Shown here piece by piece: positions 55,704 to 64,000 of a DNA stretch of 64,000 nt. A model generated the notes under the pieces. That model made no database searches. It was given only the letters and a program-made list of their open reading frames with translations, and had not been told where the DNA came from. The first letter of the stretch is position 1; every line of letters begins with the position of its first letter. The stretch is taken from NCBI RefSeq assembly GCF_001455965.1, contig NZ_LKKO01000036.1, positions 1-64,000 of the forward strand. Direction: 5' to 3'. Source of the DNA: Methylobacterium sp. GXS13 (GTDB lineage: Bacteria; Pseudomonadota; Alphaproteobacteria; Rhizobiales; Beijerinckiaceae). Position numbers and translations under genes: made by a program.

Positions 55704-56127
55704 GTGAACGGCCACATCGCTCTCGTGACGATCGACGTCTAAATCGCCGCTGCCCGTTGACTGGACCAACAATCCAAAACGCAAATCTTCGAAGGATTTG
55801 TTGTTTCATCGCGGACGGCGGCGCGCGTCACCGATTTCGGGATCCTGACTCCCCAAAGCGGACCCGGACAGGCGTGTCTGCTTTTTGAAAAGATTTATAT
55901 CGATCAGCTACTTGGTGCGGATTTTTCCTGAGGCGGCGCGTGATCGGCTGCTATCGGCCGACAGGCACTTCGCACATGTGGGAGCAACCACGGGGCTGTG
56001 TCCTCGTGGACCTAAGGCTCCACCGATACCAGGATCCCGGCAGAATTTGCCGACCGGATCCAAAACTTAACTCTTCGGTAACCATGCCAGCCGTCAATGG
56101 TCCGGTAAGGACTCTTAACGGGCCGAC
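55704..56127. other. Intergenic region between the two minC paralogues
   Basis: 424 bp, AT-richer than the flanking genes. A near-palindrome CAAATCTTCGAAGGATTTG (55782-55800) followed by TTGTTTC could be a weak terminator for the first minC copy. The promoter for minC-minD-minE is expected in the right half; no convincing -35/-10 pair was found. No gene seen. Confidence 0.5.
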
Positions 56128-56856
56128 ATGAGCGAAACCCTCCCCGAGCCGATCGACGACCCGGAGACCGCCCCAGCGGCGGCTCCTGCGCCCCGGCCGC
56201 TCAGCCTTCGCGGGCGGGCGTTCAAGGGCCTGGCCCTCACCCCCGAGCCGCCGCTTCCGGAGTGGCTCGCGGGCCTCGACGCAGCGCTCAAGCGCTCGCC
56301 GACCCTGCTGAAAGGCCGGGCCGTGATCCTGGACTGCGCCCAGCTCAAGCCCGAGCCGGACGCGCTCGACATGTTAATGGCCGAGCTCAAGGCCCGCGGC
56401 ATCGCGGTTCTGGGGATCGAAGGGATCGACGCCATTGCGTCCGGATTGCCGCCGCTGCTGGTGCAGGGGCGTCCGTCGGACACGGTCGAGATCCCGGCCG
56501 CCCCCGCCGAGCCGGAGCCGCAGGTCGTCACCTCAATCACCGTCGAGGGCTCGGTCCGCTCCGGACAGAGCGTGATCAACCCCACCGGCGACGTCACCGT
56601 GATGGGCTCCGTCTCCTCGGGGGCCGAGATCCTCGCGGGCGGCTCGATCCACGTCTACGGCGCCCTGCGGGGCCGCGCGATCGCCGGTGCGGCGCGCAAC
56701 CCGCGGGCCCGAATCTACTGCCGCAAATTCGAGCCCGAGTTGCTGGGGATCGACCGCCTCGTGCGGACGGCGGAGGACATGGGCACGGCCCTGCGCGGCA
56801 AGGCCGCTCAGGTCTGGCTCGATGGCGGCAACATCCGAATGGCAAGCTTAGACTAA
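56128..56856 (+). CDS. minC: Septum-site-determining protein MinC, paralogue 2 (cognate copy)
   Basis: A 242-residue MinC: the N-terminal domain LSLRGRAFKGLALTPEPPLPEWL to LKARGIAVLGIEGID, a short linker, and the C-terminal beta-helix VRSGQSVINPTGDVTVMGSVSSGAEILAGGSIHVYGALRGRAIAG to CRKFEPELLGIDRLVRT. The RSGQ MinD-binding loop is intact. It lies 30 bp before minD and is the cognate copy by position. With MinD it blocks FtsZ assembly at the poles. Confidence 0.94.
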   Translation: MSETLPEPIDDPETAPAAAPAPRPLSLRGRAFKGLALTPEPPLPEWLAGLDAALKRSPTLLKGRAVILDCAQLKPEPDALDMLMAELKARGIAVLGIEGIDAIASGLPPLLVQGRPSDTVEIPAAPAEPEPQVVTSITVEGSVRSGQSVINPTGDVTVMGSVSSGAEILAGGSIHVYGALRGRAIAGAARNPRARIYCRKFEPELLGIDRLVRTAEDMGTALRGKAAQVWLDGGNIRMASLD

Positions 56857-56886
56857 CGCAAGCTTAGAAATCAGGGAGATCGACGC

Positions 56887-57702
56887 GTGGCAAAGGTTCT
56901 CGTCGTCACATCGGGCAAGGGCGGCGTCGGCAAGACGACGACGACCGCGGCCCTCGGAGCGGCCCTGGCACAGGGCGGGCAGAGCGTGTGCGTCGTCGAT
57001 TTCGACGTCGGCCTGCGCAACCTCGACCTGGTCATGGGTGCCGAGCGCCGGGTGGTCTACGACCTCATCAACGTGGTCAACGGCGATGCCAAGCTGCCGC
57101 AGGCGCTGATCAAGGACAAGCGCCTCGACACCCTGCACCTCCTGCCGGCCTCGCAGACCCGCGACAAGGATGCGCTCACCGATGTCGGCGTCGCCCGAGT
57201 GATGGAAGAACTGCGCGAGCGGTTCGACTGGGTGGTGTGTGACTCGCCGGCCGGTATCGAACGCGGCGCCCAGCTCGCCATGCACCACGCCGACGTGGCT
57301 GTGGTCGTGACGAACCCCGAGGTCTCCTCGGTGCGCGACTCCGACCGGATCATCGGGCTGCTCGATTCCAAGACCGCCAAGGCGGAGAAGGGCGAGGAGA
57401 TGGAGAAGCACCTGATCCTCACCCGCTACGACCCAATGCGGGCCGATCGCGGCGACATGCTCAAGACCGAAGACGTGCTCGACATCCTGTCGATCCCGCT
57501 GCTGGCGATCATCCCCGAAAGCCAGGAGGTGCTGCGCGCCTCGAACCTCGGCTGCCCGGTCACCCTCAACAATCCGCTCTGCGCCCCGGCGCGGGCCTAC
57601 GCCGATGCGGCACGCCGGCTGAAGGGCGAGAACGTGCCGATGAGCATGCCGACCGAGCGCAAGTCCTTCCTCGACAAGCTGTTCATGCGGAGGGCGGCAT
57701 GA
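56887..57702 (+). CDS. minD: Septum-site-determining ATPase MinD
   Basis: A 271-residue ParA/MinD ATPase: deviant Walker A VTSGKGGVGKTTTTAALG, VCVVDFDVGLRNLDLVMGAERRVVYDLINVVNG, DWVVCDSPAGIERGAQLAM and the C-terminal amphipathic membrane-targeting helix KSFLDKLFMRRAA. It starts with GTG at 56887, preceded by AGGGAGA. MinD recruits MinC to the membrane and is released by MinE. Its stop overlaps minE by 4 bp. Confidence 0.97.
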   Translation: MAKVLVVTSGKGGVGKTTTTAALGAALAQGGQSVCVVDFDVGLRNLDLVMGAERRVVYDLINVVNGDAKLPQALIKDKRLDTLHLLPASQTRDKDALTDVGVARVMEELRERFDWVVCDSPAGIERGAQLAMHHADVAVVVTNPEVSSVRDSDRIIGLLDSKTAKAEKGEEMEKHLILTRYDPMRADRGDMLKTEDVLDILSIPLLAIIPESQEVLRASNLGCPVTLNNPLCAPARAYADAARRLKGENVPMSMPTERKSFLDKLFMRRAA

Positions 57703-58040
57703 GCATCCTGGGTATCTTCCAGAAGCGCAATTCCGGTGCGGTCGCGCGCGACCGCCACCACTTGATCCTCGCCCACGAGCGTGCCGAGTCGGGACGTCCC
57801 GACTTGGTGATGCAGCTCCGCGACGAGATCCTGGCGGTGATCGCCAATCATGTGTCGGTGGAAGCCGACAAGGTTAAGGTCACTCTGGAGCGGGGTGAGG
57901 GCGTCTCGACCCTGGGGCTCGACATCGAGCTTCCGCTCGGTGTCTCGGGCAAGCTCGATGCGAAGCTGGCTGCCAAGCTCGCCGAAGTCGCTGCGAACAG
58001 GGGTGGGCAGAAATCGGCGGCCTCCAAGAAGGCCGCTTGA
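57699..58040 (+). CDS. minE: Cell-division topological specificity factor MinE
   Basis: A 113-residue MinE. It has the N-terminal MSILGIFQKRNSGAVARDRHHLILAHERAE, which forms the membrane-targeting and MinD-binding segment, then LRDEILAVIANHVSVEADKVKVTLERGEGVSTLGLDIELPL of the topological domain. A lysine/alanine-rich tail of about 25 residues extends past the usual length. It stimulates MinD ATPase to drive oscillation. The ATG overlaps the minD stop; a strong terminator follows. Confidence 0.96.
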   Translation: MSILGIFQKRNSGAVARDRHHLILAHERAESGRPDLVMQLRDEILAVIANHVSVEADKVKVTLERGEGVSTLGLDIELPLGVSGKLDAKLAAKLAEVAANRGGQKSAASKKAA

Positions 58041-58079
58041 GCCGGGCCGGGATCGTCACCGCCGGCACGAACCTGCGCG

Positions 58080-58116
58080 AGCCGCGCCCGCTGAGCCGGG
58101 CGCGGCTTTGCTTTTT
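58080..58116 (+). terminator. Rho-independent terminator of the minCDE operon
   Basis: AGCCGCGCCCG and CGGGCGCGGCT form a perfect 11-bp stem with a 6-nt loop, followed by TTGCTTTTT. It lies 40 bp after the minE stop. Confidence 0.92.
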
Positions 58117-58168
58117 AGGGACATGACCGACAACACGCGGCGCTTTCGTATCCGGGTGAGGAACGCGA

Positions 58169-59605
58169 TCAGACGCCGGCCGAATGCCGCGGGATCAGCC
58201 GAAACTTGGCGAAACGCTGCGGCTGGGTGGTGACCACCGCGTGCGGCAGGATCGGCTCCCGGTCCTCAAGGACCAGTCGGAACCGCGCAAGCAGTCGCGC
58301 CAGCGACAGCACCGTCTCGATCAGCGCAAATTGCGCTCCGATGCACACCCGCGGGCCTGCCCCGAAGGGTAGGTAGGAGAAGCGGGCTGGCGGCTTGGCA
58401 CCGGGCAAAAAGCGACCCGGGTCGAAGGCCTCCGGATCGGCCCAAAGCTTGCGGTGCCGGTGGAGCACCCAAGGGCTTACCATCACGACGTCGCCCCTCT
58501 TGACCGGATGGCCCGCGATGGTGTCGGCGCCGAGCGCCCGGCGGACGATGACGAAGGCCGCCGGGTAGAGGCGCAAGGTCTCGTCCACCGTCGCGCGGAT
58601 CAACGGCAGCCGTCCGTCGCTCTGGCAACCGGTCGGATTGGTGAGGTCGGCGGCTTGAGCTTCGGCCGCCAGACGCTCCTGCAACTCGGGGGCGAGCGCC
58701 AGCATGTAGGCAGCCCAGAACAGCGTGCCGGCTGTGGTCTCGTGGCCGGCCAGGATCATAGTCGCGACCTGGTCGCGTAGCTCTTCGGCGCTGAAGGGGG
58801 CGCCGGTATCCGGATTGCGGGCCGTGGCGAGCAGGTCGAGCAGGTCGCCGGAATGGCCGGGTTCCCGGGTCGCCGCCTGGCGCGCTGCGATGATTCGGTC
58901 GAGGAACGGAATCCAGCGGCGCCGGAACCGCGCACGGGACCAGTCGAGCGGGACCGGCCAGCCCGGCGGCATCACGATGTCGAGGAGGTGCGGCCGGCCG
59001 ATCTTGACGCTGTATGCGGCGATCAGTTCGCGGAGCTCTAGACCGTACCGGTCCATGCCGACCGAGAACATGCTGCGCCCGGCAATCTCCAGCGCAAGCC
59101 GGTGGAAGGCCGTGAACAGGTCGATTGGGCCCTCGGATGCCTCGGCGACGATCCGCTCGATCCCGTCATCCACCGCAGCGGCGATGTGGGGGACGAGCCC
59201 GTCGATCGCTCTTGGCGTGAAGGCCGGTGCCAGGGTCCGGCGCTGGTGCCGCCAGGCCGAACCCTCGCTGATCAGGAGGCCGTCGCCCAAGATCGGACGC
59301 AGGATCCGCACCGTGCCGGTGGTGCGGGCGTAATTGGCTTGGTTGTCCACCAGGAAATGGCGGATCGCCTCAGGGTCGTTCAGGACGTAGCTCGACCGGC
59401 CGAGCAGGCCGCGGCGCGTGATCGCTTCCTCAAAGGCGCTCCGGGGGAAACCGGCCAGCCCGTTGTCGCGGATCGAGCGCAGATAGGCCGAAAGCGGCAG
59501 CTCATGCTCCGCCGGAGCCGGGTGCGGTGGCACCAGGCGCGGCAGGTCGGCGAGGCTCGGATTTGTCCGACCCGAAATCGCGATCGCGTCCGTCGATACA
59601 GGCAT
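58169..59605 (-). CDS. Cytochrome P450
   Basis: About 478 residues with the three P450 hallmarks: the I-helix oxygen-binding MILAGHETTAGTLFWA, the ExxR in VDETLRLYPAAFVIVRRAL and the heme-binding FGAGPRVCIGAQFALIE. The pattern (AGHETT, LRLYP, full-length 450-480) is that of CYP102/CYP4-like fatty acid or terpenoid hydroxylases of class E. It has no fused reductase and no ferredoxin gene next to it. The ATG at 59605 has AGGA 8 bp upstream; an alternative at 59614 lacks spacing. The degenerate ABC gene lies upstream on the same strand (84 bp), so the two may be co-transcribed. Substrate unknown. Confidence 0.92.
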   Translation of the reverse strand: MPVSTDAIAISGRTNPSLADLPRLVPPHPAPAEHELPLSAYLRSIRDNGLAGFPRSAFEEAITRRGLLGRSSYVLNDPEAIRHFLVDNQANYARTTGTVRILRPILGDGLLISEGSAWRHQRRTLAPAFTPRAIDGLVPHIAAAVDDGIERIVAEASEGPIDLFTAFHRLALEIAGRSMFSVGMDRYGLELRELIAAYSVKIGRPHLLDIVMPPGWPVPLDWSRARFRRRWIPFLDRIIAARQAATREPGHSGDLLDLLATARNPDTGAPFSAEELRDQVATMILAGHETTAGTLFWAAYMLALAPELQERLAAEAQAADLTNPTGCQSDGRLPLIRATVDETLRLYPAAFVIVRRALGADTIAGHPVKRGDVVMVSPWVLHRHRKLWADPEAFDPGRFLPGAKPPARFSYLPFGAGPRVCIGAQFALIETVLSLARLLARFRLVLEDREPILPHAVVTTQPQRFAKFRLIPRHSAGV

Positions 59606-59689
59606 GTGAGCCATCCTGTGCCGGAGACCGGCGACACTGTAAACTGCGGAGCGATCCCGGTCGTGTCTCGCGACATGGGGCTTCCTGGA

Positions 59690-62338
59690 TCACTCGGCAG
59701 CGTTGCGCAGGCGCGCCTCGGTGGGGCGAAGCGGCAATCGCTGAGGGAAGCGGGCAGCGTCGCCCTCACTGGATACGCTCGCCACAAGGCTGCTGCGAGG
59801 CAGCACTGCTCCCGTCACGTCGAGCAGCGTCTCTACGCCCCGCTCCAGCTGCTCGCTCACCCGGTCCACCACCAGGATCTCCGGGTCGCGCAGCAGCGCC
59901 CGGCCCAGGCCGATCCGGACGCGCACGCGATCGGTGAGAAGCTGACCGCGATTGCCGACCTCTTTCTCCAGGCCGCGTCTCTGGATCTGGCGTTCCAACT
60001 CGAATTGGCGAAACACCGCGCGAGCCTCGCGCTGGATGATTTGCTCGCCATGCATCCGTGCCGTGTCGATACGGCCGAACAGCAGGTTGTCGAGGACGGT
60101 GCTGCGCGGATTGATCCGGTTGGGGTCGTACGATTCGATATCGCAACCGTCATGGCCGTGCATGAACGCCTGCACCACGCCGCGCGCCCCGACGATGCGG
60201 AGCTTGAGCGGCTGGTCAAGCAGGCCGAAGCGCATCCGCGGTTCGACATAGGCCAGGGCGAGCGCCAGGAACGCCACGCTGTCCGTCTCGTCCAAGCGGC
60301 CTTCCTCGGGCAGCCGGGCGAGCCGGCGCAGATATTCGGGTAGGGCGTCCGGGGTGATCAGTGAGAAGCGCCGGAACAGCGGATGGCCGGGCGGCACGTC
60401 GGCGAAGATGTCCTTGAGGTTCTGGGCGATCGCCACGCCCATGCGGTCGAGATCGTCAAGCAGCTTGGCCCGCTCCAGCGCCTCCCGGAACAGCCTCACG
60501 CCAGCGAGCCGCCTCGGATCCATCAGGGTCGGGTCGCGGGGCACTCCGAACATCAAGTTCTCCGCCACCGTGGCCTGCGCGTTGTAGCTGCCCCGGGAGA
60601 ACGGGATCACCAGGTCGGCCAGCCCGCTCCGGGCGAAATGCGTGCGCAGATGTTCCCGGGCGGCGATCATGCGCTGACCCGCCGGCGTATCGTGGACCAC
60701 GGTGCTGAGGGCGCCGAGACCGAAGCGATACAGGTCGTCGCCGAGATCGAGGCGGAAGAGCAGGTCGAGCAGGCGTTCGTCGAGGTCCCGGGCGTCGCGG
60801 ACGCCGAACCGGGCGTAGTCGATCCACGGGTCGTCGATGCTGTCGGCGGGGTTGCCGGTCTTCACCGCTTCGTTGATCCGCGACTTGCTCAGGTCGAGGC
60901 TCTTCGTGCGCAGGGGTTTGATTCGTAGCCCGTAGAGCAGGTTGTCGCGCACCGTTCCGGGGAACAGGACCGGGTCGAGATCCGCGAAGGCGATGCGGCG
61001 GCTGCGGGCTGCCCGCGGCAGAGTCGACAGGTCATGGTCGCCGATCCGGATCGATCCGCTGGTCGGAACCCGAAGGCCGGCCAGGGTTCGAGCGAATTCC
61101 TGAGCGATCGGTCCGGGCGGGACCAGGGCGAACTGCCCCGGCAGCGCGGCCTGGATATCGCCGATCTCGATCGGCAGGCCGCCCTGCGGGTCGCGCAGCG
61201 CCAGGGCTTCGACGCGCAGCGGGCTGCCGAGCTTCGGCGGCGCTACCTGTTTCTCATGTTCCGCGGGCTGGAGGCGCTGCGGCCCGAAATGGGCTGCCAC
61301 GGTCTCGTACTTCACCTCGACGTCGAGGCGCTGCTGATCCCAGTCGATCAGCTCCTTGAGCGGTGGCGGCAGGTCCCGATACGCGGCAAGAACCGCCACC
61401 AGCTGGCCGATATCGAGTTCGCCCTTGAGGGCGAACATGCCGCCGATGGCATAGAACAGGAATGGCGTGATCTGCGCGAGCAGGTTGTTGAGATACTTGA
61501 CCGCGAATTTCCGCCGATAGATGCGCAGGCGCAGATCGTAGAGGCTGTAGAGCCGGCCGCCGATCTCGGCCCGCTCCCAGCGGCCAGTATCGTTCAGCGT
61601 CACCGCCGGCAGGCCGTCGAGGACCTCGGCGATCCGGCCGGCGAGGTTCCGCGAGGCGATCTGACGCTGGCGGCTGAGCAGGATGATCTGGCGGCGCAGC
61701 CGCGGGATCACGGTCATCTGCACCGCCACCATTCCGCCGGCCGCGAGGCCGAGCCACACGTTCTGCATCATGATGAAGGCCAGGGCGGTGGCCGCCTGGG
61801 TGCCGAGGAAGACCGGCACAACGATCGCGTCGCCAATGAACGAGCCGATGGGCTCGACCTCGTCGCGGATGATCGTCGCGGTCTCGGAGGACTTCACCTC
61901 GCGCTGCGCCTCCGGGGTAAAGCGCAGCATCAGCGAGAATAGCTGGAAACGCAGCCGGCGCAGCATCCGTTCGCCGAGGATGCCCTTCTGCAGATTGATG
62001 TAGAACTTGAAGGCGCCGTTGATCAGAACGAGCGCGAGGAACAGCGTCGAAAGCCCGAGCAACAGCTCGAACCGATCGAACTGAAACCCTTCGAACAGTC
62101 GTGTCGTGCCGCCGCCCAGCAGCTCCGGCCATTGGATGGTCATGTCGAGGAAGGGCACGGTGGCCTCGCCATGGGCGAAAGCCTTGCCGGTTATGGCGTC
62201 GTTGACGATGCGTTTGGGCAGATCCAGCGACGCGAAGTAGAACGGCAGCGAGGCTAGGACCACGGCGCAGATCTTGAGCTGCTCGGCCTTGGAGTAGCGC
62301 CAGATGTAGGGAAAGAGCCGCGGCTCAAGCTCGCGCAT
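59690..62338 (-). CDS. ABC exporter-like protein with degenerate, expanded ATPase domain
   Basis: About 882 residues from the ATG at 62338; the numbers below count from a GTG 20 codons earlier. Residues 40-345 are a type I ABC exporter membrane domain with about five to six helices. From 390 the chain follows an ABC ATPase, but its catalytic residues are gone. The Walker A place reads VPPGPIAQEF (about 427), with no GKS/T. The Q-loop place reads FADLDPVLFPGTVRDNLLYG with no Gln. The signature LSGGQ place reads LLTDRVRVRIG (about 821). Walker B is ILVVDRVS, with Arg for the catalytic Glu, and the H-loop reads SVSSEGD with no His. About 330 residues are inserted between Q-loop and signature and repeat a TV-x-x-NLLFG segment. 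No frameshift is seen, so this looks selected, not decayed. ATP hydrolysis is unlikely. Confidence 0.85.
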   Translation of the reverse strand: MRELEPRLFPYIWRYSKAEQLKICAVVLASLPFYFASLDLPKRIVNDAITGKAFAHGEATVPFLDMTIQWPELLGGGTTRLFEGFQFDRFELLLGLSTLFLALVLINGAFKFYINLQKGILGERMLRRLRFQLFSLMLRFTPEAQREVKSSETATIIRDEVEPIGSFIGDAIVVPVFLGTQAATALAFIMMQNVWLGLAAGGMVAVQMTVIPRLRRQIILLSRQRQIASRNLAGRIAEVLDGLPAVTLNDTGRWERAEIGGRLYSLYDLRLRIYRRKFAVKYLNNLLAQITPFLFYAIGGMFALKGELDIGQLVAVLAAYRDLPPPLKELIDWDQQRLDVEVKYETVAAHFGPQRLQPAEHEKQVAPPKLGSPLRVEALALRDPQGGLPIEIGDIQAALPGQFALVPPGPIAQEFARTLAGLRVPTSGSIRIGDHDLSTLPRAARSRRIAFADLDPVLFPGTVRDNLLYGLRIKPLRTKSLDLSKSRINEAVKTGNPADSIDDPWIDYARFGVRDARDLDERLLDLLFRLDLGDDLYRFGLGALSTVVHDTPAGQRMIAAREHLRTHFARSGLADLVIPFSRGSYNAQATVAENLMFGVPRDPTLMDPRRLAGVRLFREALERAKLLDDLDRMGVAIAQNLKDIFADVPPGHPLFRRFSLITPDALPEYLRRLARLPEEGRLDETDSVAFLALALAYVEPRMRFGLLDQPLKLRIVGARGVVQAFMHGHDGCDIESYDPNRINPRSTVLDNLLFGRIDTARMHGEQIIQREARAVFRQFELERQIQRRGLEKEVGNRGQLLTDRVRVRIGLGRALLRDPEILVVDRVSEQLERGVETLLDVTGAVLPRSSLVASVSSEGDAARFPQRLPLRPTEARLRNAAE

Positions 62339-62621
62339 CGGGAACGTCCGGCAAAGGTCTCTCCTGGCGAAAACGAGGCCGGCTCGGTGTGTGCCCACGC
62401 ACAGATCTGAGCGAAAACGTCATCGAACGATGCAGTTCCATTGCGTAAGCTTGGCGGCACCTGACGCGGTCCTGGCAGTCCCGTTGACGCGACCGTGCGA
62501 TCCCGGGGCTCAACGGTCGTGTCATCGTGCCGTCATATAGGGCATGCCGGGCGTACGGCGGCACTATCCGATCACGGAATGCGGCGTTGCGCAGTTCACC
62601 ATCGGGGCGTGGTTTGGCGGT

Positions 62622-63322
62622 TCAGAAGGAGCGGGTCAGGCCGCCATCGACGCGCAAGTTCTGACCGGTCATGTAGGCCGCGCCGTCCGAAGCGAGGAAC
62701 GCGACTATGTCGGCGATCTCTTCGGCGCGGCCGTAGCGCCCCATCGGGACGCTCTGTCGGCGTTCCTCCGTGCCGGGCAAGCTGTCGATCGAGCCCAGCA
62801 GCACGTTGTTCATGCGGACATTGTCGGCGGCGCAAGGGCCGGCGAACAGCTTCGTGTAGGCCGCGAGCCCGGCCCGGAACACCGCCGAGGTCGGGACCAT
62901 CGGGCTCGGCTCGAAGGCCCAGGCGGTGGAGATGTTGAAGATTGCACCGGCACGCTGCGCCTGCATGACCGGCGTCACCAGACGCACCGATCGCACGACG
63001 TTCATGAGATAGGTGTCCAGGACCGCGTGCCGTTGCGCGTCCGTGATGTCGAGTAACGGTCCCCGGGGGCCATGCCCGGCGCTGTTGACCAGAACGTCGA
63101 CCCGGCCCCAGCGGGCCATCGCTCCGTCGACCAGACGCCGCAGGTCTTCCGTGGACCGGTTCGAACTGGTCGTGCCGAACCAGCCCGGTTCCTGACCGAG
63201 TGCCTCTCCTTGCCGGACGACGACAGGATTCCGATCGCGAACCCGTCCGCCGCCCGCTTCCGGGCGGCCGCGGCGTCCATGCCGCTGTCCCCCGCCGTCA
63301 CGAGGGCGACTTTGTCGCTCAT
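62622..63322 (-). pseudogene. SDR-family oxidoreductase, interrupted by a single frameshift
   Basis: The N-terminal part (ATG at 63322; MSDKVALVTAGDSGMDAAAARK and ILSSSGK) and the C-terminal part (from about 63200; STEDLRRLVDGAMARWGRVDVLVNSAGHGPRGPLL to MTGQNLRVDGGLTRSF) belong to one SDR protein but are in different frames. Adding one base near 63205-63213, after the SSGK codons, restores a continuous chain. The glycine motif and NAG-type NSAGHG are present, but the catalytic YxxxK is replaced by Ser and Arg at the aligned positions (SAVFRAGL). It is a decayed gene, or a sequencing error in a divergent SDR. The 283 bp between this gene and the ABC gene hold nothing recognised. Confidence 0.75.
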
Positions 63323-63699
63323 CGCCAACCGCTCCGCTTTTCCGGCTGTCTCACCGCCCAACAGCAGGCGGAGGGGCGGCGAATCGCCACCGCCGGCACA
63401 TCATGATGGTCTACGGCGCGCGAGCGGCGATGAGCAGCAGGCATTCCGGTGGACGCCGCGATCCGAGGCGGCACGGCAGAGCGGATTACCGTCGCTCGAA
63501 GCCCGGAATTTGCTGGCACCACGTGTAGTTTAGCGGGGTATGCGCCGCGCAACGGTACACCGGCATGCGTGCGACGGCCTTGCGGGCGGACGCGCGGGCT
63601 TATATTGCGACGCAACCACCACGACTCCGTACCTCACCCGGCGCGGACGGCCGCGCCGCGCGGCCGCCAGGGAGCCGGCACAACCCGTTTCGGGCCGCC
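63323..63699. other. Intergenic region upstream of typA
   Basis: 377 bp between the divergent SDR pseudogene and typA. Short frames occur but have no ribosome binding sites or recognisable content. It should hold the typA promoter, which I cannot place with confidence. Confidence 0.5.
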
Positions 63700-64000
63700 A
63701 TGAATCTGCGCAACATCGCCATCATTGCCCACGTCGACCACGGCAAGACGACGCTCGTCGACAAGCTGCTGGCCCAGTCCGGCACCTTCCGCGAGAATCA
63801 GCGGGTCGAGGAGCGGGCGATGGACTCCAACGACCTGGAGAAGGAGCGTGGCATCACGATCCTGGCCAAGGCGACCTCGGTCGTTTGGGAGGACACCCGC
63901 GTCAACATCGTCGACACCCCCGGCCACGCCGATTTCGGCGGTGAGGTCGAGCGCATCCTGTCGATGGTCGACGGCGTGATCGTGCTGGTGGATGCCGCCG
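63700..64000 (+). CDS. typA: GTPase TypA/BipA, N-terminus (cut by window end)
   Basis: The first 100 residues of a translational GTPase: G1 [22 protein letters not shown]2 region [13 protein letters not shown] and G3 [24 protein letters not shown]. The sequence [18 protein letters not shown] followed by [28 protein letters not shown] is characteristic of TypA/BipA, not EF-G or LepA. TypA binds ribosomes and supports growth under stress and at low temperature. The ATG at 63700 is the family start. Confidence 0.95.
   Translation, partial: MNLRNIAIIAHVDHGKTTLVDKLLAQSGTFRENQRVEERAMDSNDLEKERGITILAKATSVVWEDTRVNIVDTPGHADFGGEVERILSMVDGVIVLVDAA

Overview
The window is high-GC DNA (roughly 70% G+C by eye) from an alphaproteobacterium of the order Hyphomicrobiales (Rhizobiales). 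The most likely genus is Methylobacterium or a close relative. This is inferred from HWE-type sensor kinases, an AccD without its zinc-finger cysteines, a MucR/Ros-type regulator, Omp25/31-type porins and the trpA-accD-folC block. No rRNA, tRNA, CRISPR array, insertion sequence or prophage was recognised. Genes are dense and arranged in short operons.

Layout. 1-2.4 kb: a phosphoesterase (cut by the left edge) and an MFS transporter. 2.5-7.1 kb: a signalling cluster with a sigma-54-type response regulator, its sensor kinase, a free Hpt protein and an HWE kinase. 7.4-9.75 kb: UbiB and a parDE toxin-antitoxin pair. 9.9-19.5 kb: a two-armed catabolic regulon. A six-gene minus-strand operon (FMN hydroxyacid oxidoreductase, lactonase, MFS, uronate dehydrogenase, solute-binding-like protein, second MFS) diverges from a LacI regulator, a racemase and a hydroxypyruvate-isomerase-like gene. 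Palindromic LacI-type operators lie before both arms. 19.5-30.5 kb: TonB receptor, 2-hydroxyacid dehydrogenase, aromatic aminotransferase, solute-binding protein, an extended IF-1, EamA exporter, a molybdenum oxidoreductase overlapping a flavin reductase, a Ca2+/H+ antiporter and a vapBC-like pair. 30.6-39 kb: DEAD-box helicase, a proline/alanine-rich membrane-anchored protein, a NarL-type two-component system, TenA, DJ-1/PfpI protein, TerB and LrgAB.

39-42.7 kb is the most foreign-looking part. It holds a gene with 48-bp tandem repeats, about 0.4 kb of DNA near 35% G+C, an FAD dehydrogenase and a MucR-like regulator that has lost most zinc ligands. 42.7-50.6 kb: GH63-type glycosidase, HAD phosphatase, then trpA-accD-folC and an outer-membrane barrel. 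50.6-58.1 kb: trxA and addA (without addB beside it), two minC paralogues, then minD and minE. 58.1-64 kb: a cytochrome P450, an ABC exporter-like protein whose nucleotide-binding motifs are all degenerate and which carries a large insertion, a frameshifted SDR gene, and the start of typA.

The best candidates for undescribed biology are the degenerate ABC protein (59690-62338), the uronate/hydroxyacid regulon, the repeat protein in the AT-rich island, and the duplicated MinC. All function assignments rest on reading motifs in the translated sequence; no database search was run.
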